From: Lolium rigidum
Taxonomy: Eukaryota > Streptophyta > Magnoliopsida > Poales > Poaceae
DNA length: 64,000 nucleotides
NCBI RefSeq assembly: GCF_022539505.1
Contig: NC_061508.1
Location: forward strand, 265,738,736-265,802,735
Direction of reading: 5' to 3'
Under the pieces are notes generated by a model that saw only the letters and a program-made list of their open reading frames with translations, searched no databases and was not told the origin of the DNA. This document shows positions 10,144 to 20,301 of this stretch, one piece after another (position 1 is the stretch's first letter; each line of letters starts with the position of its first letter). Made by a program: the position numbers and the translations under genes.

Positions 10144-10345
10144 CATGGATATTGTTCATACTGATTAGAACAGTCTGAAATCCACAATGCTTAAATTCAT
10201 CAAGTTATGTCTACGCACTATGTTTTAGCCTCTTCAAAACTTTAAGAGATTGCTTCGTACTGTTTTTTTTTATTTTAAGAATAGTCTGAATCGACTATGC
10301 TTTGAACTTATCATCTTCGTACAGACAATGTAATCCACTGGAACA
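10144..10345. other. Short AT-rich spacer
   Basis: Nothing recognised except oligo(T) near 10263. Confidence 0.4.
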
Positions 10346-12095
10346 GACCCTAGCTCCTGGCGTTGCCCCCGCGGGCAACCTGGGAGCTCCTTGGCGGCGC
10401 CCCTCCCTAGCCCCTCCCCACCCTTCCCCCTCCCTCCTCGCCGCCGCCTGAGGGCGTCGCCGGGCAAAGCCCGCGCGGCGTCGGCGGCGGCGGGGCTCCT
10501 CTGCTCCCTCGCGCGGTGGCGGCGGCGCGGGTCTTCGCGGCCGGTGAGGGCGCCGTGCTGGTAGGGCGCGGCGGCGAGGTTGCGCAGCAACAGCGTGGCG
10601 ACTACGTGGTACCGGCGTGCCCGCGGCGGCGACGGTTCGCCGGAGCGGCCTGAGGCGGGCGGCGCGAGCTCGGAGGTGCGGCAGGCCTGTGGAGGTCGTG
10701 GGCGCCGCGGGCGAGGCCAGGGGCGGCAGGGCGCGGCCGGCGGCAGCGTTCGCCCATCCCGTCACGGAGATTCCCGGCGAGGTGCTGGGTAGTGTGGCCC
10801 AGATCTCGATCTGGCCACCTCGAGTCGGGCCGAGGCAGGGGCCAACGCCCCATTCGACCCCATCCGCCTCCGCCCCAGATATGTGGGCACCCGCAGCCAT
10901 GGGGGCTGCTGGTTGCCGATCTGGCTGGTGGTGCCCTCCCGGTGTGGCGGCGGTGCGGCGGCGTTCCGGATCTGGTTAGATGGGCTCTCTGGCCGCCGCG
11001 ATTGCGGGCCTGGGCAGGGGCCCCGGGCTTTGGCCCAATCCATCTCCAGGTTTGGCGTGCCCGGCAGCCACGGGGGTTGTCGGTTTGCAGCTCCTCCCCC
11101 TCGCGATGTGGTGCTTGTCTTCTTCGGTCTCGCAGCAGGAAGAGCTTGGACGCCGGGGCGGCGGCCCTGGAAAGGTGGGAGCTTCGCTGGTTGGCGGGCG
11201 AGCCAGGAGCTCAGGAGCTGGTCGGTGCCACGGTCGTGAGGGCGGCGTGGTACGTACTCGGCGAGCAGTGTTCTGTGGCAGTGGCGCGGGGGCCGTCTGG
11301 CGGTGGCCCGTTCCCTGTGGAGGAGGTGTCGATGTTTACCGAGGGGAAACCCTCGCCCTCCCTTGGGCCGTGGTGTCGGCGTCAGCGGACGTCGTGGCCT
11401 TCTTGAAGGCGCCACCGTGGTAATCTTGACCCTCCTCGTGCTTCGGGTGAAAACCTAAGATCCGAGGATCGGGCGGTGGCGACGCTCTTGTGTTGTGCTC
11501 TTCTTGAAGACACCGCCTTGGAGCTCACAGTTCGCGGCTCTCCGTTGGTGGTGGGGCAGAGGCTCGGTATTCGTCGACCTTTGTGCTTCGGGTGAAAACC
11601 TAAGATCCGCGGATCGGGCGGTGACGGCGCTCTCGTGTCGTGCTCTTCTTGAAGACGCCGCCTTGGAGCTCACTGTGTTTCTGCGGATGATGTTGGCTCT
11701 TTGCTTGGCGACCATCGGCAAGGCTTGCGCCGTCCCCTGCATCTTTGTCGAGTTTCCCGGGTGCTGCTTGTTGGGATCCGAACGGCGGTGGTCGATGCAC
11801 AGTGGTGGTCGGTCACTGGTGGCGCTGCCCGCGGCGGGGAGTTCTGTTGACGACGTGCGTGTTCGATGGCTCTCCCTTGGGTGAGCCCCGACCCGACACT
11901 GTTGTTGTCCGGTGTCTTCTCCGAGTCTTCGTAGGCTTCGTAAGGGTCGTGATCGCCGTTCGAGGTTCCGGTTGTAGCCGTTTGGCAGCTCGTGTGGGTG
12001 TGTGTTGTAAGCTGGGTTCAGCTTCTTGTACCTTGTCGCCGTTGAGGGCGTTATTAATTTAACGTCGGGCCTTTTGGCCTTTGATCTAAAAACAG
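10346..12095 (+). mobile_element. LINE-derived non-coding sequence (5' and 3' UTR-like, no RT)
   Basis: The left part (CCCTAGCTCCTGGCG..., very GC-rich with GGCGGCGG) resembles grass LINE 5' regions. The right part contains GGGTGAAAACCTAAGATCCG at about 11447 and again at about 11590, with GAAGACxCCGCCTTGGAGCTC after each. It ends in a GCCTTTTGGCCTTTGATCTAAAAA tail near 12090. The same GTGAAAACCTAAGATC block occurs in the TSD-flanked LINE tail at 44930-45326. No endonuclease or reverse transcriptase is readable. Long GC-rich ORFs here are low-complexity artefacts. A clear target duplication was not found (only AACAG on both sides). Confidence 0.45.
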
Positions 12096-12210
12096 GCTAC
12101 AACTTTTCTATAAATAACCGTTTTAGGTTTGCATAGTGCAAACGGACTTAGGAGTACCTGAGTCCCGCTGCGTACTCTAGCATCGATACCAGTCTTGTAC
12201 GTTTAGAGGT

Positions 12211-14296
12211 TGAAAGGACATGAAATATTCATGTGTGGTTTTGGTAATTGATGATAATCTATATGAATTAATGGTTGTATTGACATTCTCTCTTAGGTCG
12301 TGTCCATAGGCAATGTTTAAGCCATATGTTGGTCTCAAGGTTGCAAAATGAAGAAGATCGAGTGCAATGAAGAAGACGGATGAAGACGGTGTCAAAGAGG
12401 GATGAAGACGGTGGCGTGTATATTGGATGAAGACGGTGGCATGTACAATGTTTAAGAGGGATGAAGATGGAGATTTCCGGCTCGAGCGGAATGCGCAAGG
12501 ACAATGTTTGTGCTCGGTAGGGATAGTTGGTCGCATCATCGGATAGAGCTCAAACCTTGCATGCATTGCATCGTGTCTTTTGGTTGTTGTTGGTTCTTAT
12601 TCATTAGATGTTTTAGAGCTTGTGTTCATTCTCATGACAAACTCTAGCTCATCGAAAACGGATTCCGGATGCATCTCATGTTGCGTGTTCGAGTTCGAGT
12701 TGGACGATTTTCCCGGTTTATCGTATTGAGAGGTTGCACCTCTAAATTCATAAGAAAATCATCCTCCACTTTTTGCCATGTTTTCACCATGCGTGGAGGT
12801 AGCTCTCGTCGTCCTCTTTCTAGAAAAATTGATTTCACCTTATTTGGAATTTTCTAGCTCAAGATATGCATTTTATGGTTGCATCATGTTTGGAAAAAGA
12901 GAAAAAGTCTTGTTGGGTCGGCCGGTACTACCGCCTACAGTACCGGCTCACTACCGGCAGTTGTACTGCAAGCCTGTGTGCCATTCAGGTATCAGCCCGG
13001 TAGTTGGGCCGAAACTACCGGCCGGCCCATCTATTTTCCAGTCTGTCTTCCTCTCCTACACCTACCGCCCAGCTATGGGCCGCGCCCGCACCATCCAGCC
13101 AGGCCGCTGCAGCACCCCGTAGTGGGCTGCCACCCGGTCGGCCCAGCCTAGCGCTCGCGCGCCCCCACGCGCCGCCCCGCCTAGCGCTAGCTAGCGCTGC
13201 TCCCGCGCGTTGACCCGTAGCCGCGGGATCGCTCGACCCCCGCATGCGCTGGCCCCGCACGCCTGCTGCGCTGATATTGCTGCTGCTCGCTGCACCGCAT
13301 GCCGGCCAGTTCCATTCCCCTCTCTTCCTCTGATTTGTTGTTTGCTGATTTAGTATTTTGGTACAACCGGTTCTAAATCTAAATCCGGTAGTACCGGTTC
13401 AGGCCACATTTTTTCATGTTTCTGTGTTGTTTTGTGCGCGAGAGGTAGTGCCAGTTTCACTTACGGTAGTACCGGTTTGGCTAACGAATCTGACCGTTTT
13501 CCAGGCCAACAACTATATTGTGGTGCCCTCATATTTATACCTTTCTCCGTCCTTCGCCCACATTAGTTTTTCCTATCTATTTTCTCTCATCCATTTTTGA
13601 TCTAAAAGAACTTGATCCTCCTCTTGATCCCTCCACTACTCCTTGCATATTTTTTGTGGGCGGGTGGGGGGGGGGGGGAGGGGGAGGGGGGGGGAAGAGA
13701 GGAGATCCATTGCATTAGATGCATCGGTTTGGGTTCTCTCTGGGGTTTCGATCTCATGTGAGTTCGTGTAGGACCCTAGAGGGCTTGTTGACCTTCGTGG
13801 CCTTGTCGCCTTTATGGCCTTGTCGTTTTTGTGCCGTTGTTGCCCTTGTGGGGCCTTGGAGCCTTTGTGGCCTTGTAGCCGTGTGAGCCGCGTTGTAGCT
13901 TTATGGCCTTGTACTTGAGAGCCTTCGGTGTTGTGGAGTTTGCCTCAAGTTTGATACTTGGGTGTTTGCTCCAAGTTTGTACGAGTTCGGTGACCACCCT
14001 CAAGGGTCCCTTAGTGGATCGAGGCTTTCCCTTTGGTGGGAAAGGCTCGAGGAGAATACGGTGGCCCTAGCGGCTTATTGGAGTGCCTCGTGCCTCCACA
14101 CCGCTCCAACGGAGAGTAGCACCCGCAAGGGTGTGAACTTCGGGATACATCGTCATCTCCTCGTGCACCGATTACTTCTCTACCCGAGCTCCTTTACCTA
14201 TGTGCTTTACATTGTGATAGCCTTCGTGCTTGATGTTCTATATCTAGTTTGCTATCACCTTTTTTGCTTATCATACTTAGCATACATTAACAAGTA
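12211..14296 (+). repeat. SIRE-type Copia LTR (solo or truncated)
   Basis: It starts TGAAAGGACATGAAATATTC and ends in a part (GTGATAGCCTTCGTGCTTGA, then TAGCATAC) matching the same region of the SIRE-type LTR that ends at 30382. That other LTR closes with TCCTTTCA, the inverted match of TGAAAGGA. The final approximately 100 bp of the LTR are missing here. A poly-G tract lies at about 13665-13693. Several CCGGTAGTACCGG-like palindromes are internal. Confidence 0.5.
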
Positions 14297-15355
14297 AACC
14301 GAAGGAAAGATATCAGTTAAAAAAAATAAAAATATCAATATGCTGCGTTGACTAATATAAGTGAACGATTGAGTGAGCGTGCGCCTTCGACCGCACGACG
14401 GAGCTCGCCAGTCGCGCCATGGCCACCTCTCCCTCGCCGCGCCTCGAAGAACTCGCCCCCGCCTTAGCTTCCCGTCGCAGAGCTCGCCCAGCAGTAGTTA
14501 ACTGCCCAATCCCGCCACAGCTGAACTCGTTGTTCTGGTCAAATTTTGCTCCAGCGAGCGCGCTGGGAGTAGCATCGACCAGACCTCCTCCATCAACCCC
14601 AATTTAATCTTAATTTGGTGCATGTATGATGATGGATTTCTCAAAGGATGCGGCAGCGCTCTTCATCGAGTTGGAAAGTAGCAGCTCGGGGAAAAATTGT
14701 GGAAACGACCAAGGCAATGAGCTGCCAGCGCCGTCCGCAGCTCGCGGCGCAACCGCTGCAGTTCGGCCATGGCGCGCACCAGATTGGGCCAACGTCGCTC
14801 CGGCCTCATGCCGCCCTCCACCCCCTCCCCCCACTTTGGCCTCCGTCGCTCCGGCCTACTCACCCACCGGCATGGGCGAGCACGGGATGGGGCGGCGCTG
14901 GTGTGCTCGTAGATGGCGGCACGGGTGACCATGGGTCCATGGCCATGGGCCGGCGCAGACGAGCTCCACGACGGGGCGGCGCGGGCGGGTTCCATGAGGG
15001 GCGACGAGGGCCAGATTGTTCGTGGCGCGGTTGGGCGAGCTCCGGCCAGGGGCCACCACCGGAGGGCGCAGGCGAGCGCGGGTACGGCCATGGCAGGGCC
15101 GAGCGAGCTCCACGATGGGGCAGCACGGGCACGTGCAGGGACCGGCGGATGGGAGCGGGAGGGGGCGGCGCTGACGGGCTTCGGCCTGGGGCGGCGTTGA
15201 CGAGCTTCGGCCTGGGTGGCTCGGGCGAGCTCCAGCCGGCGGCGTGGAGAGCCATCTCCCCGTATACTGAGAAGGAGATAAGGAAAGAGATGGAACTGAC
15301 AATAGGCCCCGTGATAACTTGCAAAAAAACCCAGAATTTAGTATCTGTTCACTGA
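14297..15355. other. GC-rich low-complexity region, no supported gene
   Basis: ORFs on both strands are long only because stop codons are rare in GC-rich sequence. Translations are Pro/Ala/Arg/Gly-rich with repeated GAGCTC-centred blocks and no domain. It could be a captured gene fragment inside an unclassified transposon. Confidence 0.4.
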
Positions 15356-16470
15356 TGGTCTAGGCCGTTTATTGACTGCCACGTCAGCCTGACAGCGGGC
15401 TCCATCGGTCAGTTTCGGGGTTAGACGAGTGTCTTAGATAAATCAGTGCTTCTTGTAACGTGTTAACCGTAGAGTGGTGGTTTTTTGGAAAAAAATCGTA
15501 AAGTGGTGGTTTTTTGAAAAAAAAATCGTAAAGTGGTGGCAACGACGAAAAGCAACTATTGCAACAAAGTTGCGAGGATGACTCGGCCGGCATGAGCGGG
15601 AGAATGACTGACTCGACCGACGTGGGGTGTTTCAGAAAGCAATGCTAGCTATGCTAGAGTCACCAAATGTGGGGCGATGATACTTACAACTACGCTCGCC
15701 ACTGGGATGGCTTGATCGGCAACATTGTTGCTACGACCGACCAGGGCTAAACCTTGTGAACTACATCATGGGTGCGGCCAACGACCTAGAGTTGCTCGTA
15801 TCATTTTTTTCTGGTGCATTAGGAGTTGTTGCTGCAACTGTTGTGAAGCCTACCATCGTTGTGAATTAATTGTTTTCGTTGCACATGAAAGTTGCTTTTC
15901 CACACACCAAAATTGTTTTGCTGCACAACAAAGTTGCTCTGTCGCGAATCAAAGTTACTTGTTAAAAAATTTCATCGAAACATATGAAAACGTGGTCTAG
16001 TTTCGAAGCTCTCGTCGTGGGGATTCTAGAAGTGAAAACGGATTGTAATTTCGTCGCACGATTTAGAAGTTACAATTTTTTCAAAAAAGAAACATGTTAT
16101 CAGCTAGCCTACTGTAGTATTTCTTTAACTGGACGTATGGTTTAACAGCTATCATGTAGTGCGTCCGCCCGGAACTTCGGTTTGGCACGTGTCCGCTCGA
16201 AAGAATTCAGGTAATAATAAAACACACTACATGCGAGGACTTGCCTTGTATATCTTTAACATCTCAATAGGCAGGCGCATGCGCATCGTCACCAACATGC
16301 ATGTCGCACTCCATCCAAACATTTGAGGAAAGTAAACTTATCATACAAGTTACAGGTTGATATATAATGGTTTGTTCACAAAAGTAAATTGATCTCCACC
16401 AGTAGAAGCTGTCATCAGTTCGACACAAACGATCAAATTAGTTGATGGACTCACTCTCATGCAACTCTGC
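15356..16470. other. Intergenic sequence with a short tandem repeat
   Basis: About 15468-15540 holds three imperfect copies of a roughly 30-bp unit (CGTAAAGTGGTGGTTTTTTG plus an A-tract). About 15820-15960 holds repeated AAAGTTGC/GTTGC motifs as seen in some grass transposons. No gene is supported. Confidence 0.4.
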
Positions 16471-18045
16471 TCACTCGAGGGTTTGGCGCAGTGGAGGGAT
16501 GCTCTGCTCGTTTCTGAAGTAGTCGTTCGGATCCACGGCCGCCTTCACCGCCGCGAGCCTACGGTAGTTGCCCATGAAGTAGCGCTCGCCCCAAACCTGG
16601 CCGCTTTCGAACGAGCTGACGTCGTTCTCGCTCCCCACCGTGTTCTGGCCGATGTCCAGGTCCCGGAAGTTGACGTATGCCTGCCTCGGGTTCTGGCTGA
16701 CGTAGCTCCCCATGAAGTCGTAGAAGCTGGCCAGCCAGCTCGTCGGAGCCTTGCCGCCGTCACCCTGCCAGAAGGTGATGTACTGGATTACGTAGAGCAC
16801 GCCCTTCCGGTGAGGGTAGGGCGTGGCGGCGGCGGATACGGTGCGCATGAACCCGCCGTGGGGCTCCAGCATGATGTACCCGGCGCCGTCCTTCTTGAAC
16901 CAGGCGAAGATGTTCTTCCAGGAGCAGCTGGCGATGGGGCGCTGGACGTAGTCGGATTTGATTTTGGTGTAGTAGCTCAGGCTGCTGCCCCTGGCCAGGA
17001 GCACCTCCTCGAGTGTGCCGGTCTTTGCCAGGCTGCCGTAGGACAAGGCCACGGACTCGAGCCAGGTCATCGACCGGCAGTCGGCGCTCGTCATGTTGAG
17101 CTCCGGGAACAGGCGGTCCATCATCGGCACCAGCGAGCTGCACGTGCCAAGGTACACGGCCAGGAAAACGGCTTGCTGCCCTTGCACTTTCGCCCTTATG
17201 GTTAGGTCATTGGGGAGTGATGGCCCGATATATTGCCATTTGGTGAGGAGTTCTATGGCGCCTTCCTCGAGCGTCTTTGGGATACTGAACACGGCCACCT
17301 GTGGTGGGACGCGCACGAGCTGGATCTTCCATGAGAGCACGATGCCGAAGTTCCCGCCACCGCCGCCTCGGATGGCCCAGAAGAGGTCCTCCCCCATGCG
17401 GGCCCTGTCGAGGAGTTCGCCGTTGGCGGTTACCACCGTGGCGTCGACGATCTTGTCGACGGAGAGGCCATACTTGCGCATCAGCATGCCGATGCCCCCA
17501 CCGCTGAAGTGGCCGCCCACTCCGATGCTCGGGCACTCCCCGGCCGGGAACGCGACCTGGGAGTTGTTCTTCGCGATGTGGTAGTACAGCTCCCCTATTG
17601 TCGCGCCGGAGTCGACCCAAGCCGTGGAGTCCCCCTGGTTGACGCTTATGGAGCGGAGGTTGCTGAGGTCGACAACTCCAAACACCTCGGGCTGGCACGA
17701 CCGGTACGACAGGCCCTCGTAGTCGTGGCCGCCGCTGCGCACGCGGAGGCGCACGCCATGCCAGCGGCCGCAGAACACGGCGGCCTGGACGTGCCATGAG
17801 TTTGTCGGCGTCACGATGCAGACCGGCCTCACCGTGGTGTTGGTGAAGAACTTGGGGTTCTTGATTGAGGAGGCCAGCACGTCGGTGAAGTTGGACGAGC
17901 TCTGCCCGTAGACGAGCTCACTTGGTATCATCTCTGTTAGGCATTGGTGGAACTCATCAGAGTAAGCTAGGGAAGGAACCGAGATCAGGTGGAAGGAGAA
18001 GCAGCTCACAAGGAGCGCAAGTGCTAAGCGGTTTAGCAAAGACAT
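16471..18045 (-). CDS. Berberine-bridge-enzyme-like FAD-linked oxidase (copy 2)
   Basis: Intronless, 524 aa, closely similar to copy 1 along its length. Residues 1 to about 28 (MSLLNRLALALLVSCFSFHL...) are a signal peptide. The FAD domain has His107 in SGGHDYEG and Cys171 in GECPSIGVGGHF, so bicovalent flavinylation should be possible. The BBE domain ends with DYFRNEQSIPPL. Two differences from copies 1 and 3 sit near the predicted active site: VIQY (419-422) where the others have NIQY, and YVNF (457-460) where they have YVNY. The frame extends up to 18171, but the TATA box at 18100-18106 places the transcript start near 18070, so the ATG at 18045 is chosen. It is probably a secreted oxidase; the substrate is unknown. 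Confidence 0.9.
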   Translation of the reverse strand: MSLLNRLALALLVSCFSFHLISVPSLAYSDEFHQCLTEMIPSELVYGQSSSNFTDVLASSIKNPKFFTNTTVRPVCIVTPTNSWHVQAAVFCGRWHGVRLRVRSGGHDYEGLSYRSCQPEVFGVVDLSNLRSISVNQGDSTAWVDSGATIGELYYHIAKNNSQVAFPAGECPSIGVGGHFSGGGIGMLMRKYGLSVDKIVDATVVTANGELLDRARMGEDLFWAIRGGGGGNFGIVLSWKIQLVRVPPQVAVFSIPKTLEEGAIELLTKWQYIGPSLPNDLTIRAKVQGQQAVFLAVYLGTCSSLVPMMDRLFPELNMTSADCRSMTWLESVALSYGSLAKTGTLEEVLLARGSSLSYYTKIKSDYVQRPIASCSWKNIFAWFKKDGAGYIMLEPHGGFMRTVSAAATPYPHRKGVLYVIQYITFWQGDGGKAPTSWLASFYDFMGSYVSQNPRQAYVNFRDLDIGQNTVGSENDVSSFESGQVWGERYFMGNYRRLAAVKAAVDPNDYFRNEQSIPPLRQTLE

Positions 18046-18099
18046 TTTTTGCTTGTCGCGGCGAGAGAGTTGTACTTGAACAACCTGGCGAAACCTCAC

Positions 18100-18106
18100 A
18101 TATATA
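18100..18106 (-). promoter_or_regulatory. TATA box of BBE-like copy 2
   Basis: TATATAT on the minus strand, 55 bases from the ATG. The spacing matches copy 1, supporting a shared promoter layout and the downstream start. Confidence 0.6.
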
Positions 18107-19318
18107 GGAGTACTAGTCCTTGCTGGTTGATCTTTGATCTGCTCATGATGTGAACTCTCCGTTGCAGTCATTAGCCGACCCTATCTAGATGCAATGTCAC
18201 GGTCAATCATTCCACTCCCAACTTGTCATTTTCCTTACAGTATCTGTGGATGTTCTACAATCGGAGATTTATGTCCAAAGCTAGCTCTTTTGTGTAGAAA
18301 AAAATAGATCTGAGGAAAAATATTGTTCAAATTGTGCTGATTCTAATTTTTGGGAGTGGGTTTTGTTGGGGTGCGAAGGGCTCCTTTATTTATTTCAAAA
18401 AAGTGCACAAAGACACATATAGACAAGTTGAAATTGTGTCGATTAACAGTTTTCACTCTCTATCTGACCTTGAGGGGCCATCTGTCATTGACTTTAATTG
18501 TTCTACTACCTTTTTTTTATCGTGTATTACAAGCGTTGTTCTCACTCAAATGATGAGGCACGTTAACTAACGACTGACGAAGACATTTGTTATCATGTGT
18601 TGGCGATCTGATGTTTCATTGTACTTCACGAAACAATCAACATCGAAAAGTATAGCAAGTTGTACGTACTGTTTTTTTCGAAAAGTTGAAGTTGGACGTA
18701 CTAGAAGTCCTGGAATGGTAGACGTAGAAGCCAGGATAATCCTTTCGGATCAATCATAGAAAGAAAGAAACCAGAGAGCAGAAATCTAGCGCAAGGAATT
18801 GATCGGATGATGCTCTCACGCCAAGCAACAGACAAATTCATGTCTGTTAAGCTGATTTATAATGGCCGATGGCCTAGACCTTTATATGGCCGACGCAACA
18901 ACTAGTAGCTTTGGACACAGCCGCAAGGTTACGTGATCCGTTCAAAGATCTACCTAACAAACGATTTGTTTTATAATTTACTTATAAACTAACGCACGCG
19001 TAAAGGATAAGGACGCATGCTGCTTAATTGGCCAATCACGCTCTTGTTCTGGCCCTATATATTCCATCCAGATGAGTGTTGCACCTCCGACTATGACTCC
19101 ATGAGGATCCGGCGTGGAGTAGAAGCACCAACGTTTGTAAAGTATGACGGCATGTGGGTACTTCCGTTGAGTGATACTCCTACTCGGTTGCCATTTTTCC
19201 TACGTGAAGCACTTTGAGACACATCACATCACTCCCGCCGACACTCAAGAAAGAAAGCATACTGCGCCACAACGAAGAAAGAAAGTATACTGCGCCACAA
19301 CGAGGAGTGGAAGACCGT
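18107..19318. other. Upstream region of BBE-like copy 2, no further gene
   Basis: Mixed intergenic DNA. About 19247-19306 is a tandem duplication of a 29-bp unit containing AAGAAAGAAAG and TACTGCGCCACAACG. No coding signal. Confidence 0.4.
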
Positions 19319-19539
19319 TGGAGAATGCCCAAGAGATAATAATAAAGTTGGTATTATGATATCTTTATGTTTATGCTAAATATTTATTTCTCATGCTATA
19401 ATTGTATTAACATGAAACACTAATATATGTGTTTTTTTTCAAACTAACCGAAGTCCCTAGAAAGCCTCTCGTTTAACTAGCTCGTTGATCAATTGATGAC
19501 CAAGGTTTTCTGATCATGAACATTGATGTTATTGATAAC
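19319..19539 (+). repeat. Angela/BARE-type Copia LTR fragment
   Basis: It starts TTGGAGAATGCCCAAGAG and runs collinear with the first approximately 220 bp of the Angela-type LTR at 57138. It is cut off at 19539 by the next LTR. Confidence 0.6.
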
Positions 19540-19783
19540 TGTAAGGGTATTTTACCCTTAACCATTATTTTGGCTAAAGATGACACTGGAGCTATTGTGT
19601 AGACTCATGGTTTTTACAAGTGTATACGTAGGTTTTTGTCCGCATGTGAGAGACCCCCATTTGGCATTCAAGAGAAGCGACTGTGTTTTGGCTCTTTTCT
19701 CTCTTGTTTTATATTTGAGTTATAAGAAACACCACACTATTAAAAGGAATGGTCTCGATGATCTTGTTGGGGATGATGCCTAT
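19540..19783 (+). repeat. SIRE-type Copia LTR, left part
   Basis: It starts TGTAAGGGTATTTTACCC and continues, after the 9.5-kb Gypsy insertion, at 29303-30382. Joining across the CCTAT duplication gives an LTR of about 1.3 kb followed directly by a Met-tRNA-type primer site. Confidence 0.6.
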
Positions 19784-20301
19784 TGACGTGGGCATTACCC
19801 TTCGGGTAACCAATGTTGCCTTATCCTGTATTTTCTAGTTGGAGGCCCATGAAGGCACTCGACGGCAAGATGGGCCACTAGGGCGGTGCAACGGAAGATT
19901 CCTTGAAGAACAAGACGCGGAAGGAGCCGACCAAGGAAAGTCTAGAGTACCCGATTAAGCCTCTTGAGACCTGGCCTCCTATATAAAGGCCAGGAGAGGG
20001 GCTGTCGAGGGACACAATCAGTCTTAGCGATCTTAGCCAGCATAAGCCTAGAGCTAGGTCGTCATAGCAATTAGCCATCTCGACGAGATCTCAGCCGAAC
20101 TATTCGGCACCCATTGTAACCCATTATCATCATAATCAAGAACAGGCAGGCAGGACGCAAGGGTTTTACCTCATCGAGGGCCCCGAACCTGGGTAAATCG
20201 CTCTCCCCGCTTGTCTGCGAACCGATGTCTCGTGTCAGCTTGCAGGATTCCATCAATCCTAAGCCCCAATCGGAGGCCATTGCCGAGGAGCACCCTCGAC
20301 A
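19784..20301 (+). repeat. 5' LTR of the Gypsy element
   Basis: 518 bp, TGACGTGGG...CTCGACA. It contains CTATATAAAGG as a likely TATA box near 19980. It lacks about 25 bp present in the 3' LTR. Confidence 0.85.

Noticed and set aside
10270..11423. Several overlapping 100-217 aa ORFs on both strands
   Set aside because: GC-rich LINE-derived sequence; low-complexity translations with no start context or domain.
14648..15355. 235-aa plus-strand ORF and minus-strand counterparts
   Set aside because: Compositionally biased (Gly/Arg/Pro), repeated GAGCTC-centred text, no domain, no promoter signal.
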